Of a stretch of DNA of 38,345 nucleotides, positions 25,153-34,000 are shown in pieces (the first letter of the stretch is position 1; every line of letters begins with the position of its first letter). Below the pieces are notes generated by a model. It was given only the letters and a program-made list of their open reading frames with translations. It ran no database searches and was not told the DNA's origin. This DNA is from Clostridiales bacterium (lineage in GTDB: Bacteria > Bacillota > Clostridia > Saccharofermentanales > Saccharofermentanaceae), in NCBI GenBank assembly GCA_017617935.1, contig JAFZVF010000068.1, forward strand, positions 1-38,345. Reading direction: 5' to 3'. The position numbers were made by a program, and so were the translations under genes.

Positions 25153-26196
25153 ATGAAAAAAGCATACAAGATCCTTCCGGTATATACTGGCGACGTGTCA
25201 GGTTTTGCTTCCGCTCTTTATGAGCTCGGGGGCATGTTGGTAATACACGATCCGTCCGGCTGCAACTCGACCTACAACACCCACGACGAGGTGCGCTGGT
25301 ACGATCAGGAGGCGCTGATTTATATCTCTGGTCTGAATGATATTGACGCTATCACGGGTAATGACGACAAGTTCATCAATGACATCGTGCGTGCCGCGGA
25401 GGACATGAAGCCTAAGTTCATCGCGCTCGCAAATTCGCCGTTGCCGTATCTCAACGGAACGGATTTCAAGGGCATTTCGAAGATCGTGGAAGACAGGACG
25501 GGACTGCTTTGCTTCTATGTAAAAACAAACGCGATGCACGACTACACCGTCGGTGCGTCGGAGGCTTTTCTTGCATTTGCGAAAAAGATGCTGAAGCCTT
25601 CAGGCGAAAAGATAAAGGGCGGCATAAACATCTTAGGCAGCACGCCGCTCGATCATACGAATACTGAATTCGTTATCCCCGAAGGCAAGACCGTCGTATC
25701 AAATTGGGCGTACAAGACATCGCTAGATGAAGTGCTGAAAGCGCCTCAGGCAGAGCTTAATCTCGTAGTCTCTTCGACGGGTTTGGCGGTAGCAAAATAC
25801 ATGAAGGAAGCGTTCGGAATTCCATTTGAAATGATGGGAAATTACCTGGATGCAAAGCGTGAAAAGTCGCGAAATTACATCGTCGGAGAGCCTGTAATTT
25901 CGGGCTTTATAGCGGCGCAGATAAAAAAGAGATACGGCACTGATTTCAATGTCGTTGCCGCAACCGAGATTACTGACGGACTGCTGTCTGACTGCGACAG
26001 AAAGTGTCACGGCGAAGACGAGATAAGGGAAGCGTTGTCTGACGCGGAAGTCATCATCGGAGATCCGATGTTTGAACTCATCTCGCCGAAGTCCGCGAAG
26101 TTTATCAGGCTGCCCCATTTTGCGATGTCCGGCAGACTGTTTAGAAAAGAGATTCCTGACCTTTTGAGATTGGAGGATTACTACCATGAGCCTTAA
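25153..26196 (+). CDS. Nitrogenase component 1-like protein, NifK/NifN-type (pair B)
   Basis: A 347-aa paralogue of the 309-aa pair A protein. Shared features in the same order: VSGFASALYELGGMLVI, a GC motif at C37 (PSGCNST), DEVRW, SGLNDIDAITG and SPLPYLNGTDFKGI. As in pair A only one cysteine, C37, stands at a likely cluster position. The C-terminal half is longer and includes GNYLDAKREKSRNY and a PHFAMSGRLF ending. AAGGAGGG (25137-25144) is a strong ribosome binding site for ATG 25153; in-frame upstream start codons precede it and were rejected. The 3' end overlaps hydF by 11 nt. The paired repeat just upstream could influence its expression separately from the earlier genes. Confidence 0.78.
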   Translation: MKKAYKILPVYTGDVSGFASALYELGGMLVIHDPSGCNSTYNTHDEVRWYDQEALIYISGLNDIDAITGNDDKFINDIVRAAEDMKPKFIALANSPLPYLNGTDFKGISKIVEDRTGLLCFYVKTNAMHDYTVGASEAFLAFAKKMLKPSGEKIKGGINILGSTPLDHTNTEFVIPEGKTVVSNWAYKTSLDEVLKAPQAELNLVVSSTGLAVAKYMKEAFGIPFEMMGNYLDAKREKSRNYIVGEPVISGFIAAQIKKRYGTDFNVVAATEITDGLLSDCDRKCHGEDEIREALSDAEVIIGDPMFELISPKSAKFIRLPHFAMSGRLFRKEIPDLLRLEDYYHEP

Positions 26197-27385
26197 CGAC
26201 ACGCCATCGGGCGAGAGGATCCACATCGGTTTTTTCGGCAGGAGAAATGCGGGCAAATCAAGCCTCGTAAACAAGGTCACGAACCAGGACCTGGCAGTCG
26301 TTTCAGACACGAAGGGAACGACGACCGACCCGGTAATGAAGGCGATGGAACTGCTTCCTTTGGGACCCGTCGTGATAATAGACACGCCCGGTTTTGACGA
26401 CGAGGGCGAACTCGGTGAAAAGCGCATTTCAAAGACCAGACTGATTCTTAACAAAGTTGATGTTGCAGTTCTCGTAATAGATCTGGAAGAAGATTTTGGC
26501 GACACTGAAAAGAAGCTGATCGCGCTCTTCAAAGAGAAGGGCATCCCATACATAACCGTTTACAACAAAGCGGATCTCAGAGAGAAGCTTCCGCTCCTGC
26601 GGGAAAACGAGATCTGTGTTAGTTCGGTCACGGGACAGAACGTGAACGAGCTTCGCGAAATGATCGGAAATCTTGGCTCAGCGAAGCAGGAAGGCGAGCC
26701 TCTTATCAGCGATCTTATCGACGCGGGAGACACTGTAATACTCGTCATCCCGATCGATTCATCCGCGCCGAAGGGAAGGATAATCCTGCCCCAGCAGCAG
26801 GTGTTAAGAGAAGTGTTGGACAAGAACGCGAAGGCATACATTACGCAGGACACCGAGCTTGCTTCCGCAATTGCCGACCTCAAGGAAAAGCCAAAGCTCG
26901 TAGTCACTGACAGCCAGGCGTTCGGCAAGGTTGCGCCCGTCGTTCCGAAGGATATTATGCTCACTTCATTTTCAATCCTGATGGCGAGGCACAAGGGATT
27001 TTTGAAGAGCGCTGTTAAAGGCGTGAAGGCGATCGATACATTGGAAGACGGCGACACCGTGCTGATCTCCGAAGGCTGCACGCATCACCGCCAGTGCGAG
27101 GACATCGGCACGTACAAGATACCGAAATGGCTCGGCGAGTACACCGGCAAGAAGATAAACATAGAGACGACTTCAGGTCTTTCTTTTGCGGATGACCTCT
27201 CGAAATACAAGATGATAATCCACTGCGGCGGATGCATGCTGAACGACCGCGAGATGAGATACCGCACAAAGTGCGCTGAGGACGCAGGGATCCCCATGAC
27301 CAACTACGGCACGGCGATCGCGTATATGAAGGGAATACTGAAGCGTTCACTCGAAGTGTTGCCGGACATCAGCGCAGAACTGTGA
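26186..27385 (+). CDS. hydF: [FeFe]-hydrogenase maturation GTPase HydF
   Basis: A 399-aa HydF, the GTPase and iron-sulfur scaffold that receives the [2Fe] subcluster precursor and delivers it to apo-[FeFe]-hydrogenase. The GTPase domain has GRRNAGKSS (18-26), DTPG (66-69) and NKAD. The C-terminal cluster-binding domain has C298-x-H300 (GCTHHRQC) and H346-C347-x2-C350 (HCGGC), the HydF pattern CxH...HCxxC. All these residues are intact. It overlaps the pair B gene and is the last gene of the cluster. In known systems HydF works with the radical-SAM enzymes HydE and HydG; neither is in the window, and four Hyp genes and nitrogenase-like genes stand in the operon instead. Confidence 0.95.
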   Translation: MSLNDTPSGERIHIGFFGRRNAGKSSLVNKVTNQDLAVVSDTKGTTTDPVMKAMELLPLGPVVIIDTPGFDDEGELGEKRISKTRLILNKVDVAVLVIDLEEDFGDTEKKLIALFKEKGIPYITVYNKADLREKLPLLRENEICVSSVTGQNVNELREMIGNLGSAKQEGEPLISDLIDAGDTVILVIPIDSSAPKGRIILPQQQVLREVLDKNAKAYITQDTELASAIADLKEKPKLVVTDSQAFGKVAPVVPKDIMLTSFSILMARHKGFLKSAVKGVKAIDTLEDGDTVLISEGCTHHRQCEDIGTYKIPKWLGEYTGKKINIETTSGLSFADDLSKYKMIIHCGGCMLNDREMRYRTKCAEDAGIPMTNYGTAIAYMKGILKRSLEVLPDISAEL

Positions 27386-27470
27386 TATGTCTTTCTAATC
27401 TCGATAATAGTCGCGGTCACAAACAGCAGTTGAGTACGTTTATTGTCCATATTGCTTTTTTCTGGCGCTT

Positions 27471-27476
27471 TATAAT
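27471..27476 (+). promoter_or_regulatory. -10 box before the ORF6N gene
   Basis: A perfect TATAAT lies 33 nt before ATG 27504. No convincing -35 box is at the right distance. The 118 nt between hydF and this gene show nothing else clear. Confidence 0.4.
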
Positions 27477-27503
27477 GTCAAAAAAAGAAAGGATATGCGT
27501 ACT

Positions 27504-28150
27504 ATGTCGGAAGAGATTATTGTTTATGAACCATTGGATAAGGAAAAGGTAAGAAGGCAGATTTTCGAATTCAGAGGAATTCGCGTCATGTTTGACAGCG
27601 ATATTGCCGTATGTTTTGGTGTTGAAACAGGCACTCTCAACAGAGCGATGAAAAGAAACATAAAGAGGTTTCCGGAGACATTCTGTTTTCAGTTGACTGA
27701 TGATGAATTATCGAGATGCCAATCTGGAATCTCGATGCAAACAATCGGGAAAAGAGGAGGCAGGACATACAAGCCTTATGTCTATTCAGAACAAGGTGTA
27801 GCAATGCTTACGTCTGTCCTTCGCACCATCTTTCACACGCGAAGAAAAATATAGATATCACAATAATCAGCGATAACAAAGGTTACTGTCCTCTTCGGCA
27901 GACGGAGTACAATGACTTTCTGACAGAATATCCTGGTCGAACCATCAGTTTTATTAGTTCTGACAACAAGGCGCATGACAGGTATATAGTGCTTGATTAT
28001 GGGACGAAAACCATGAGGGTGTACCATTGCGGAGCGAGTAGCAAGGATGCGGGAAAAAAGATCACCACCATAACCGAACTGAAAGAGACGGAAATATATA
28101 AGGATACCATCAGGCTGTTATTGACAAATTCACCGCTTGTGTTGAATTGA
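27504..28150 (+). pseudogene. ORF6N-domain protein, internally deleted and frameshifted
   Basis: Residues 1 to about 110 of the first frame (stop at 27854) form an ORF6N domain, a DNA-binding module of phage and accessory genes (FRGIRVMFDSDIAVCFGVET, then FPETFCFQLTDDE and YSEQGVAMLTSVL). The next part continues in another frame from about 27840 to 28150: IDITIISDNKGYCP, then DRYIVLDYGTKTMRVYHCGA and SSKDAG. This resembles the C-terminal half of longer ORF6N proteins. The helical middle normally between them is missing, so a deletion with frameshift likely broke the gene. ATG 27504 fits the AAAGG site better than ATG 27495. It is probably a decayed mobile or phage-derived gene. Confidence 0.7.
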
Positions 28151-28301
28151 AACAGTAAGGGTTATATTAGCTGAAGTTTACACTTCGCTGTTTCTCACAA
28201 CCAATACTATATAAAGCAATCATATGGTACGACGGGCGTACATAAACAACATCTCCCGTCGGACTCTTGGTATACTATTTATTCAGGAGGCGAATGAACA
28301 T

Positions 28302-28988
28302 ATGAAAAGATCTGAGATAAACGCCGCTCTGAAGCGTATGGAATCGTTCATGAAGGACCTTAAGATAAGCCTTCCGCCGTTTTGCAATTTCACGCCTGAA
28401 GAATGGAAGACCAAGGGCCACGAGTACGATGAGATAAGGGACAACATGCTCGGCTGGGACATCACCGATTACGGCTTGGGCGACTTCAAAAAGGTCGGTT
28501 TCTCTTTGATCACGCTCCGTAACGGCAATCAGAAGATGCAGAACAAGTATAAAAAGCCTTACGCCGAAAAGCTTCTTTTCATTGAGGAGGAGCAGTACTC
28601 TCCAAATCATTTCCACTGGTACAAGATGGAGGACATAATAAACCGTGGCGGAGGCAATCTTTTGATCCGCGTTTACAACTCGCTTCCCGATGAGTCGATC
28701 GACAAGGAAAGCGACGTGACGGTCCACTCTGACGGCCGCACATACACGGTTCCCGCGGGCACGCAGGTGAGGCTCACTCCTGGCGAGAGCATCTCGATCC
28801 AGCAGGGCCTCTATCACGATTTCGAAGTCGAAAAAGGCACGGGCGCGGTGCTCCTTGGCGAGGTCTCGCAGTGCAATGACGACAACACCGACAACAGGTT
28901 CAATCCGCCTGTCGGCAGGTTCCCCGCGATAGAGGAGGACGAGCCGCCGTACAGGCTTCTTTGCAACGAATATCCGCAAGCCAATTGA
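28302..28988 (+). CDS. D-lyxose isomerase-like cupin sugar isomerase
   Basis: A 228-aa cupin protein resembling D-lyxose/D-mannose ketol-isomerases (YdaE family). The metal site is visible: H103 and H105 (PNHFHWYKMED), E110, and H172 (QGLYHDF). The length matches the family. It would interconvert D-lyxose and D-xylulose, or D-mannose and D-fructose, in the cytosol. ATG 28302 follows AGGAGG (28285-28290), with TATACT at 28271-28276 as a possible -10 box; an upstream in-frame ATG at 28224 was rejected because it precedes both. The gene appears alone. The exact sugar is uncertain, as the family is mixed. Confidence 0.78.
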   Translation: MKRSEINAALKRMESFMKDLKISLPPFCNFTPEEWKTKGHEYDEIRDNMLGWDITDYGLGDFKKVGFSLITLRNGNQKMQNKYKKPYAEKLLFIEEEQYSPNHFHWYKMEDIINRGGGNLLIRVYNSLPDESIDKESDVTVHSDGRTYTVPAGTQVRLTPGESISIQQGLYHDFEVEKGTGAVLLGEVSQCNDDNTDNRFNPPVGRFPAIEEDEPPYRLLCNEYPQAN

Positions 28989-29052
28989 ACAGCCCGTTTT
29001 CATGAGCGATAATATAAAAATCTGAACTTTAAATAAGACAGGGGGGATCTCC

Positions 29053-29739
29053 ATGGCAAAGAACAAGAAAAGCAAGAGCGGAATTGACACTTACAGCGCC
29101 GGCAGCGTTGTAATGGACATCGTAATGCTCATCCTCGGTTTTGTTTTCCTGATCAACACGATTGCGGGAAAAGGCGACCAGGTTGCGGCGATCTTCGTCC
29201 GTGCCATCGGAGGCATCCTGATCGCGGTCGGCTTGATCTCGATCATCACGTTCTTCATTAAGAAGGAAAGAGAGCTTTTCGACTGGATAATCATGATCTT
29301 CGGAGTCGCCATTGGAGTCTTCGGCATCGTGGTAGTCATCAAGCCTGAGCCCGTCATCAACATCCTCAACTGGATCATGGGACTCATCATAATCGTTTAT
29401 GCTATCGTCATCGTTTTCACCGCGATCGGAATATTAAGGCCCGCGGGAGCAAACTACTGGGGCTTCTCCGTTATCTTCGGATTGATCGCGCTCGTACTCG
29501 GCTTCCTGATCATCTTCTGCAACCTCGCGACCAAGATCCTGATGATCATGATCGGCGTAACGCTCGTGCTCGGCTCTATCGGAGGCATTGCAAACGCAAT
29601 ACTTGCGGTACAGGCAAAGAAGGCCGCAAGGAAGGTCATCAAGGCTGCAGGTCTTGAGCCTGCCAAGGAAACTGAAGAAGAAACCGAAGAGAAGAAGGAT
29701 GAAAAGTCTGAACCCGGTGACGACGTAACCAAATTCTAA
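29053..29739 (+). CDS. DUF308/HdeD-like membrane protein
   Basis: A 228-aa predicted polytopic membrane protein with about six hydrophobic helices between residues 18 and 195, rich in Ile and Gly, in the style of DUF308 (HdeD-like) proteins. The ~30-residue C-terminal tail is highly charged (KETEEETEEKKDEKSEPGD). The N-terminus is basic (KNKKSKSG). A GGGGGG-type ribosome binding site precedes the ATG. The gene ends where the ribosome binding site for the next gene begins, so the pair is cotranscribed. The function is unknown; the family is linked to acid or envelope stress in some bacteria. Confidence 0.75.
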   Translation: MAKNKKSKSGIDTYSAGSVVMDIVMLILGFVFLINTIAGKGDQVAAIFVRAIGGILIAVGLISIITFFIKKERELFDWIIMIFGVAIGVFGIVVVIKPEPVINILNWIMGLIIIVYAIVIVFTAIGILRPAGANYWGFSVIFGLIALVLGFLIIFCNLATKILMIMIGVTLVLGSIGGIANAILAVQAKKAARKVIKAAGLEPAKETEEETEEKKDEKSEPGDDVTKF

Positions 29740-29752
29740 GGAGGATATCTTA

Positions 29753-30385
29753 GTGAAGATAACCTTTATCGGGCACGCGTGCTTTCTCATTGAAGACTGT
29801 GCGGGCCATAAGTTAGCCATAGATCCGTACCAGAAGGGTTCGGTTCCCGGACTTGCCTATCATGACCTGACCGCAGATGAAGTCGTCTGCTCTCACGGAC
29901 ACTACGACCACGACGACAAGGCAGGCGTGAAAAAGCCGGCAGTCGTTTGGAACGGGAGTTTTGACGTTACGTCAGTCAGCACTTTCCACGATGACGTAAA
30001 AGGCGCTGCAAGGGGCCTTAACAACGTCAGCATCATCACCGTTGACGGCATAAAAGTCGTGCATATGGGAGACATAGGGTGCGATCTCACGGCTTCGCAG
30101 CTTGACCAAATCAGGAACTGCGACGTGCTTCTGATCCCCGTCGGAGGCCATTATACGATCGATTCAAAGCAGGCTTTTGAAATGACGAAGGCCATCGATC
30201 CGCGCGTTGTCATACCGATGCACTACAGGGGAAGGACCTTTGGCTACAACGTGATCTCAACAAGGGATGAGTTTGAAAAGCTCGTCGCTTCGGAAGGCGA
30301 CAGAAAGGTCGTCAGGGGCGGATCCGTTTTGGAAGCGATTCCCGCAGAAAAAAGCCTTGTCCTCCTTGATCCGTTGAGGGCATAA
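29753..30385 (+). CDS. Metallo-beta-lactamase-fold hydrolase
   Basis: A 210-aa MBL-fold protein with the metal motif SHGHYDHDD (H48, H50, D52, H53), GDIGCDLT and GHYTIDSKQAFEM downstream, and a conserved MHYRG near residue 162. The compact form without a substrate domain is like the UPF0173/UlaG-type hydrolases. It starts at GTG 29753 after AAGGAGG (29738-29744), which overlaps the preceding stop codon. The ABC exporter ATPase begins 2 nt after its stop, so these genes form one operon. The substrate is unknown. Confidence 0.85.
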   Translation: MKITFIGHACFLIEDCAGHKLAIDPYQKGSVPGLAYHDLTADEVVCSHGHYDHDDKAGVKKPAVVWNGSFDVTSVSTFHDDVKGAARGLNNVSIITVDGIKVVHMGDIGCDLTASQLDQIRNCDVLLIPVGGHYTIDSKQAFEMTKAIDPRVVIPMHYRGRTFGYNVISTRDEFEKLVASEGDRKVVRGGSVLEAIPAEKSLVLLDPLRA

Positions 30386-30386
30386 A

Positions 30387-31088
30387 ATGGCTTATATTGA
30401 ATTCAGGGACGTTAAGAAGATCTACAAGACCGGTTCGGTCAACGTGACCGCGCTCGACGGCTGCAGCTTCACCGTCGAAAAGGGCGAGCTCTGCGTTATA
30501 GTCGGTCAGTCCGGCGCCGGCAAGACGACGCTGCTCAACATCTTGGGTGGCATGGACAGGCTCACTTCAGGCGAGGTCTTTCTTGACGGCAAGGAGATAT
30601 CCAAGCTGAACGCAAACGAGCTGGCGCTTTTCAGGAGACAGAACGTCGGCTTCGTCTTCCAGTTCTACAACCTCATACCGAACCTTACCGCTTTTGAAAA
30701 CGTTGAGATGGCGGCGCAGCTCGTAAAAGAACCGATAAGCTGCGATCTTCTGATGAACGAGGTCGGTCTGTCGGAACGAAAGAACAACTTCCCGGCACAG
30801 CTTTCGGGAGGCGAGCAGCAGAGGGTCGCGATAGCCAGGGCGATCGCTAAGAATCCCAAACTCCTGTTGTGCGACGAGCCGACGGGTGCTTTGGACTACC
30901 AGACGGGCAAATCGATATTGAAGCTTTTGCAGTCTTTAAGTACGGAGAAGGACATGACCGTGGTAATCATCACGCACAACTCCGCGCTGACGGCAATGGC
31001 TGACCGGGTGATCAAGGTAAAGAATGGCAGGATCACGAGCAACGTGGTCAATGAGAATCCGGTAAACGTGGAAAAGATCGAGTGGTAA
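30387..31088 (+). CDS. ABC transporter ATP-binding protein, MacB/LolD type
   Basis: A 233-aa ATPase. Walker A is GQSGAGKTT, the signature is [14 protein letters not shown], and Walker B is [12 protein letters not shown]. The sequence is of the group that pairs with FtsX-like permeases (MacB, LolD, BceA). Its stop codon overlaps the permease start (TAATG). The pair probably moves lipid, peptide or envelope components using ATP, through mechanotransmission rather than classic transport. Confidence 0.94.
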   Translation: MAYIEFRDVKKIYKTGSVNVTALDGCSFTVEKGELCVIVGQSGAGKTTLLNILGGMDRLTSGEVFLDGKEISKLNANELALFRRQNVGFVFQFYNLIPNLTAFENVEMAAQLVKEPISCDLLMNEVGLSERKNNFPAQLSGGEQQRVAIARAIAKNPKLLLCDEPTGALDYQTGKSILKLLQSLSTEKDMTVVIITHNSALTAMADRVIKVKNGRITSNVVNENPVNVEKIEW

Positions 31089-34000
31089 TGAGTCCTTACG
31101 CAAAGACCATCTTAAGAACCATTAAAATGACGCTCCCCAGATTTCTCGCGATCTTCGCGATAATCGCTCTGGGCGTCGGTTTTTTCTCGGGCCTTAAAGT
31201 CACGACGCCGTCATTCATTTATACTGCCGACCTTTATTCGAAGGAATATCAGATGTTCGACTACAAGTTCCTTTCGACGATCGGCTTTAAACAGGAAGAC
31301 GTCGATGAGCTCGCCAAAAGGACGGGGTGCACGGTCGAAGGCTCATATTCCGCGGATTGTTCGGCTTTTCTGGGAAATGACGAGAGCTCTGACACGGTAC
31401 GTTTTTTATCCATCACGAACAACGTAAACAAGCTCAAGCTTGAAGCGGGCAGGCTGCCGGAAAAGCCTGACGAGATCGTCATTGACGGCTATCAGGTGTC
31501 GACCAAAAGGATAGGCCAGAAGCTCGTCATTTCAAGCGAGACGAGCGAAGACGCGCTCGAAATGTTCAAGTACAAGGAATACACGATCGTAGGAACGGTC
31601 AGATCACCCCTTTATCTGAACTTCCAGAGAGGCACTTCCGACGAGGGTTCCGGAAACGTTTCATACTTTGTCTGCGCATTGCCGGAAGCCTTTGATTCAG
31701 AGTATTTCACTGAGGTTTATCTCTATGCGGACACCGGACTTTACATCTATTCCGACGCGTACAAGGACTGGGCGAAGGGAGCGGAAGACCGTTACGAAGA
31801 CGTACTTGAAGACGTCGTGAACGAGCGCTTCGACAAGCTTTTGAAGGATGAATACAAGAAACTTGGGGACGAAGTCGAAGAACATTTTGACGAGATCGAC
31901 GACGGCTGGAAAGAGATAAACGACGCGCGCAAAGAACTTGACGACGCGAAGAAGGAATTGGAAGACGGCGAGAAGGAGATCAAGGACAACCGCAAAAAGC
32001 TCGCCGATGCCAAAAAGACTTTGGACAGTTCCAAAAAGAAGCTCGAAGACGCAAAATCCCAGCTTGAATCCGGCGAAAAGCAGCTGAAGGACGGCAAGAA
32101 AAAGCTTGATAAGGCAAAGAAGGATCTTGCCTCCACGAAGAAGCAGCTGGACCAGATGAAGAAGGGCATTGATGACGGCAGAGCATACGTCGCATACATA
32201 AGAGCCACTATGACTCCCGAGCAGCAGGCGGCTGCAGGCATCGACGCTGACGCGATGGAAAAGCAGCTGGATGCGACAGAGGCCCAGTATAAGATCTATA
32301 TCGCTGCCTATAATGCCGGCTGCAAATCCTATAAGGACGGCAAGTCTGACTACGACAAGAACTACAAGAAGTTCAAGACGGCAAAGGCCCAGTACAACAG
32401 CGGCGTCAAGAAATATAACAAGGGAGTCAAGCAGTATAACGACGGAGTCAAGAAGCTTGATGACGCGCAGAAGGAATTGGATGACGGCTGGAAGGAATAC
32501 AACGACGGCTTAAGGGAATTCTGGGACGGTTACTACGACTTCGCCCAGGGCGTGAACAAACTCTACATGGGAGTCGTCGAGGGAAGCACCCTCATCGAGT
32601 CCGCAGACAGTCCTGACACTTATGTTTTGGGGCGTGACAAGAATACGGGTTACGTCTGTTTTGACAATGACGCGAGCATTGTTGACGGAGTTGCAGCCGT
32701 TTTCCCGATATTCTTTTTCGCGATCGCCGCGCTCGTCTGCTCGACTACCATGAGCAGGATGGTAAGCGATGAGAGAGGCATAATCGGAACGATGAGGGCC
32801 ATGGGCTATTCGGATGCTTCGATCGTAATGAAGTACGCCATCTATGCGGGTTCCGCATCGGTTTTGGGATGCGTTTTGGGCTTCCTTGGCGGGACCAAGC
32901 TGTTCCCGGCGGTAATATGGGAAGTCTATGCAATGATGTACGGATTCACCACGCTCGAATTCACCACGAGCATCCCGCTGTTCATCTTGTCTTTGGGCGT
33001 AGCGCTTCTCTGCACCGTCGGCGTGTCGGTTGTGACGGCGATGTCCGCACTGAAAGGAATGCCTGCTGAACTGATAAGGCCCAAGGCTCCGCTCCCTGGC
33101 AAGCGCATTCTTCTGGAACGAATGGGATTTATCTGGAAGAGATTGAAATTCCTTCACAAGGTATCCGCCAGAAACGTTTTCCGCTTCAAGAAGAGGATGT
33201 GGATGATGATCGTCGGCATCGCGGGATGCACGGCGCTCCTGATCACTGCCTTCGGCCTTCACGATTCCATCTGCAACGTCATAGACATCCAGTTCGACAC
33301 GATAATGAAGTACGATCTCAAGGTCGTGTTTGGCGACAACTACAAGCAGGACGAGATCGCCAAGGCTGCCGAAGACGCGATAAAACAGACGGGGATCTCT
33401 TTCGACTACGTCGTAACCGAAAACGATCAGGCCAAGAACAACGGTTCGGCATACGTCAGGGATGTCGACATGTTCATCTCTGACGACCCTAACGTGGAAA
33501 AGATCTTCGGCTTGAATGACGTCAAGACCGGTGAGGCGCTGCCGTGGCCTTCAGACGGCGAAGTCGCCATCTCGGGCAAGCTTGCCGACAAGAACAACGT
33601 CAAGGCCGGCGATTACATTACGCTGCAATATGGTGATGACGAGCGCGAGATAAAGCTCAAGGTCAGCTCGGTCTTCACCAATTACACATTCCACTACGTC
33701 CTCATGACGCCCACGACTTACAGGGAAGCGTTCGGGAAGAATTACAGGCCCGAGACCCTTTTGGCTGCAGTCGAGAAGAAGAGTCCTGAAGATCCTTACA
33801 AGGTTGCCGCCTATCTTTCTGACAAACATGAGATCAAGACCTGGTTTGCCACGGCGGATTCGAGAGACAGTTTCGCAAAGACCACGGAGCGCATGAACTA
33901 CGTCATCGTGCTCATCATCGTCAGCGCGGCGTCGCTTGCCTTCATCGTCCTCTTCAACCTGAACAACATCAACATCACCGAGCGCATCAGGGAGATCGCG

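Noticed and set aside
15904..26196. Chlorophyll (BchLNB) or coenzyme F430 (CfbCD) reductase genes
   Set aside because: No tetrapyrrole genes are nearby, and the neighbours are hydrogenase maturation genes. A phylogeny would be needed to exclude it fully.
28149..28194. Inverted repeat GAAACAG/CTGTTTC as an operator
   Set aside because: It may be the terminator of the broken ORF6N gene; the T run is weak and there is no other support.
32510..33262. Minus-strand 250-aa frame in the ABC permease
   Set aside because: It is a frame opposite a clear FtsX domain with biased composition.
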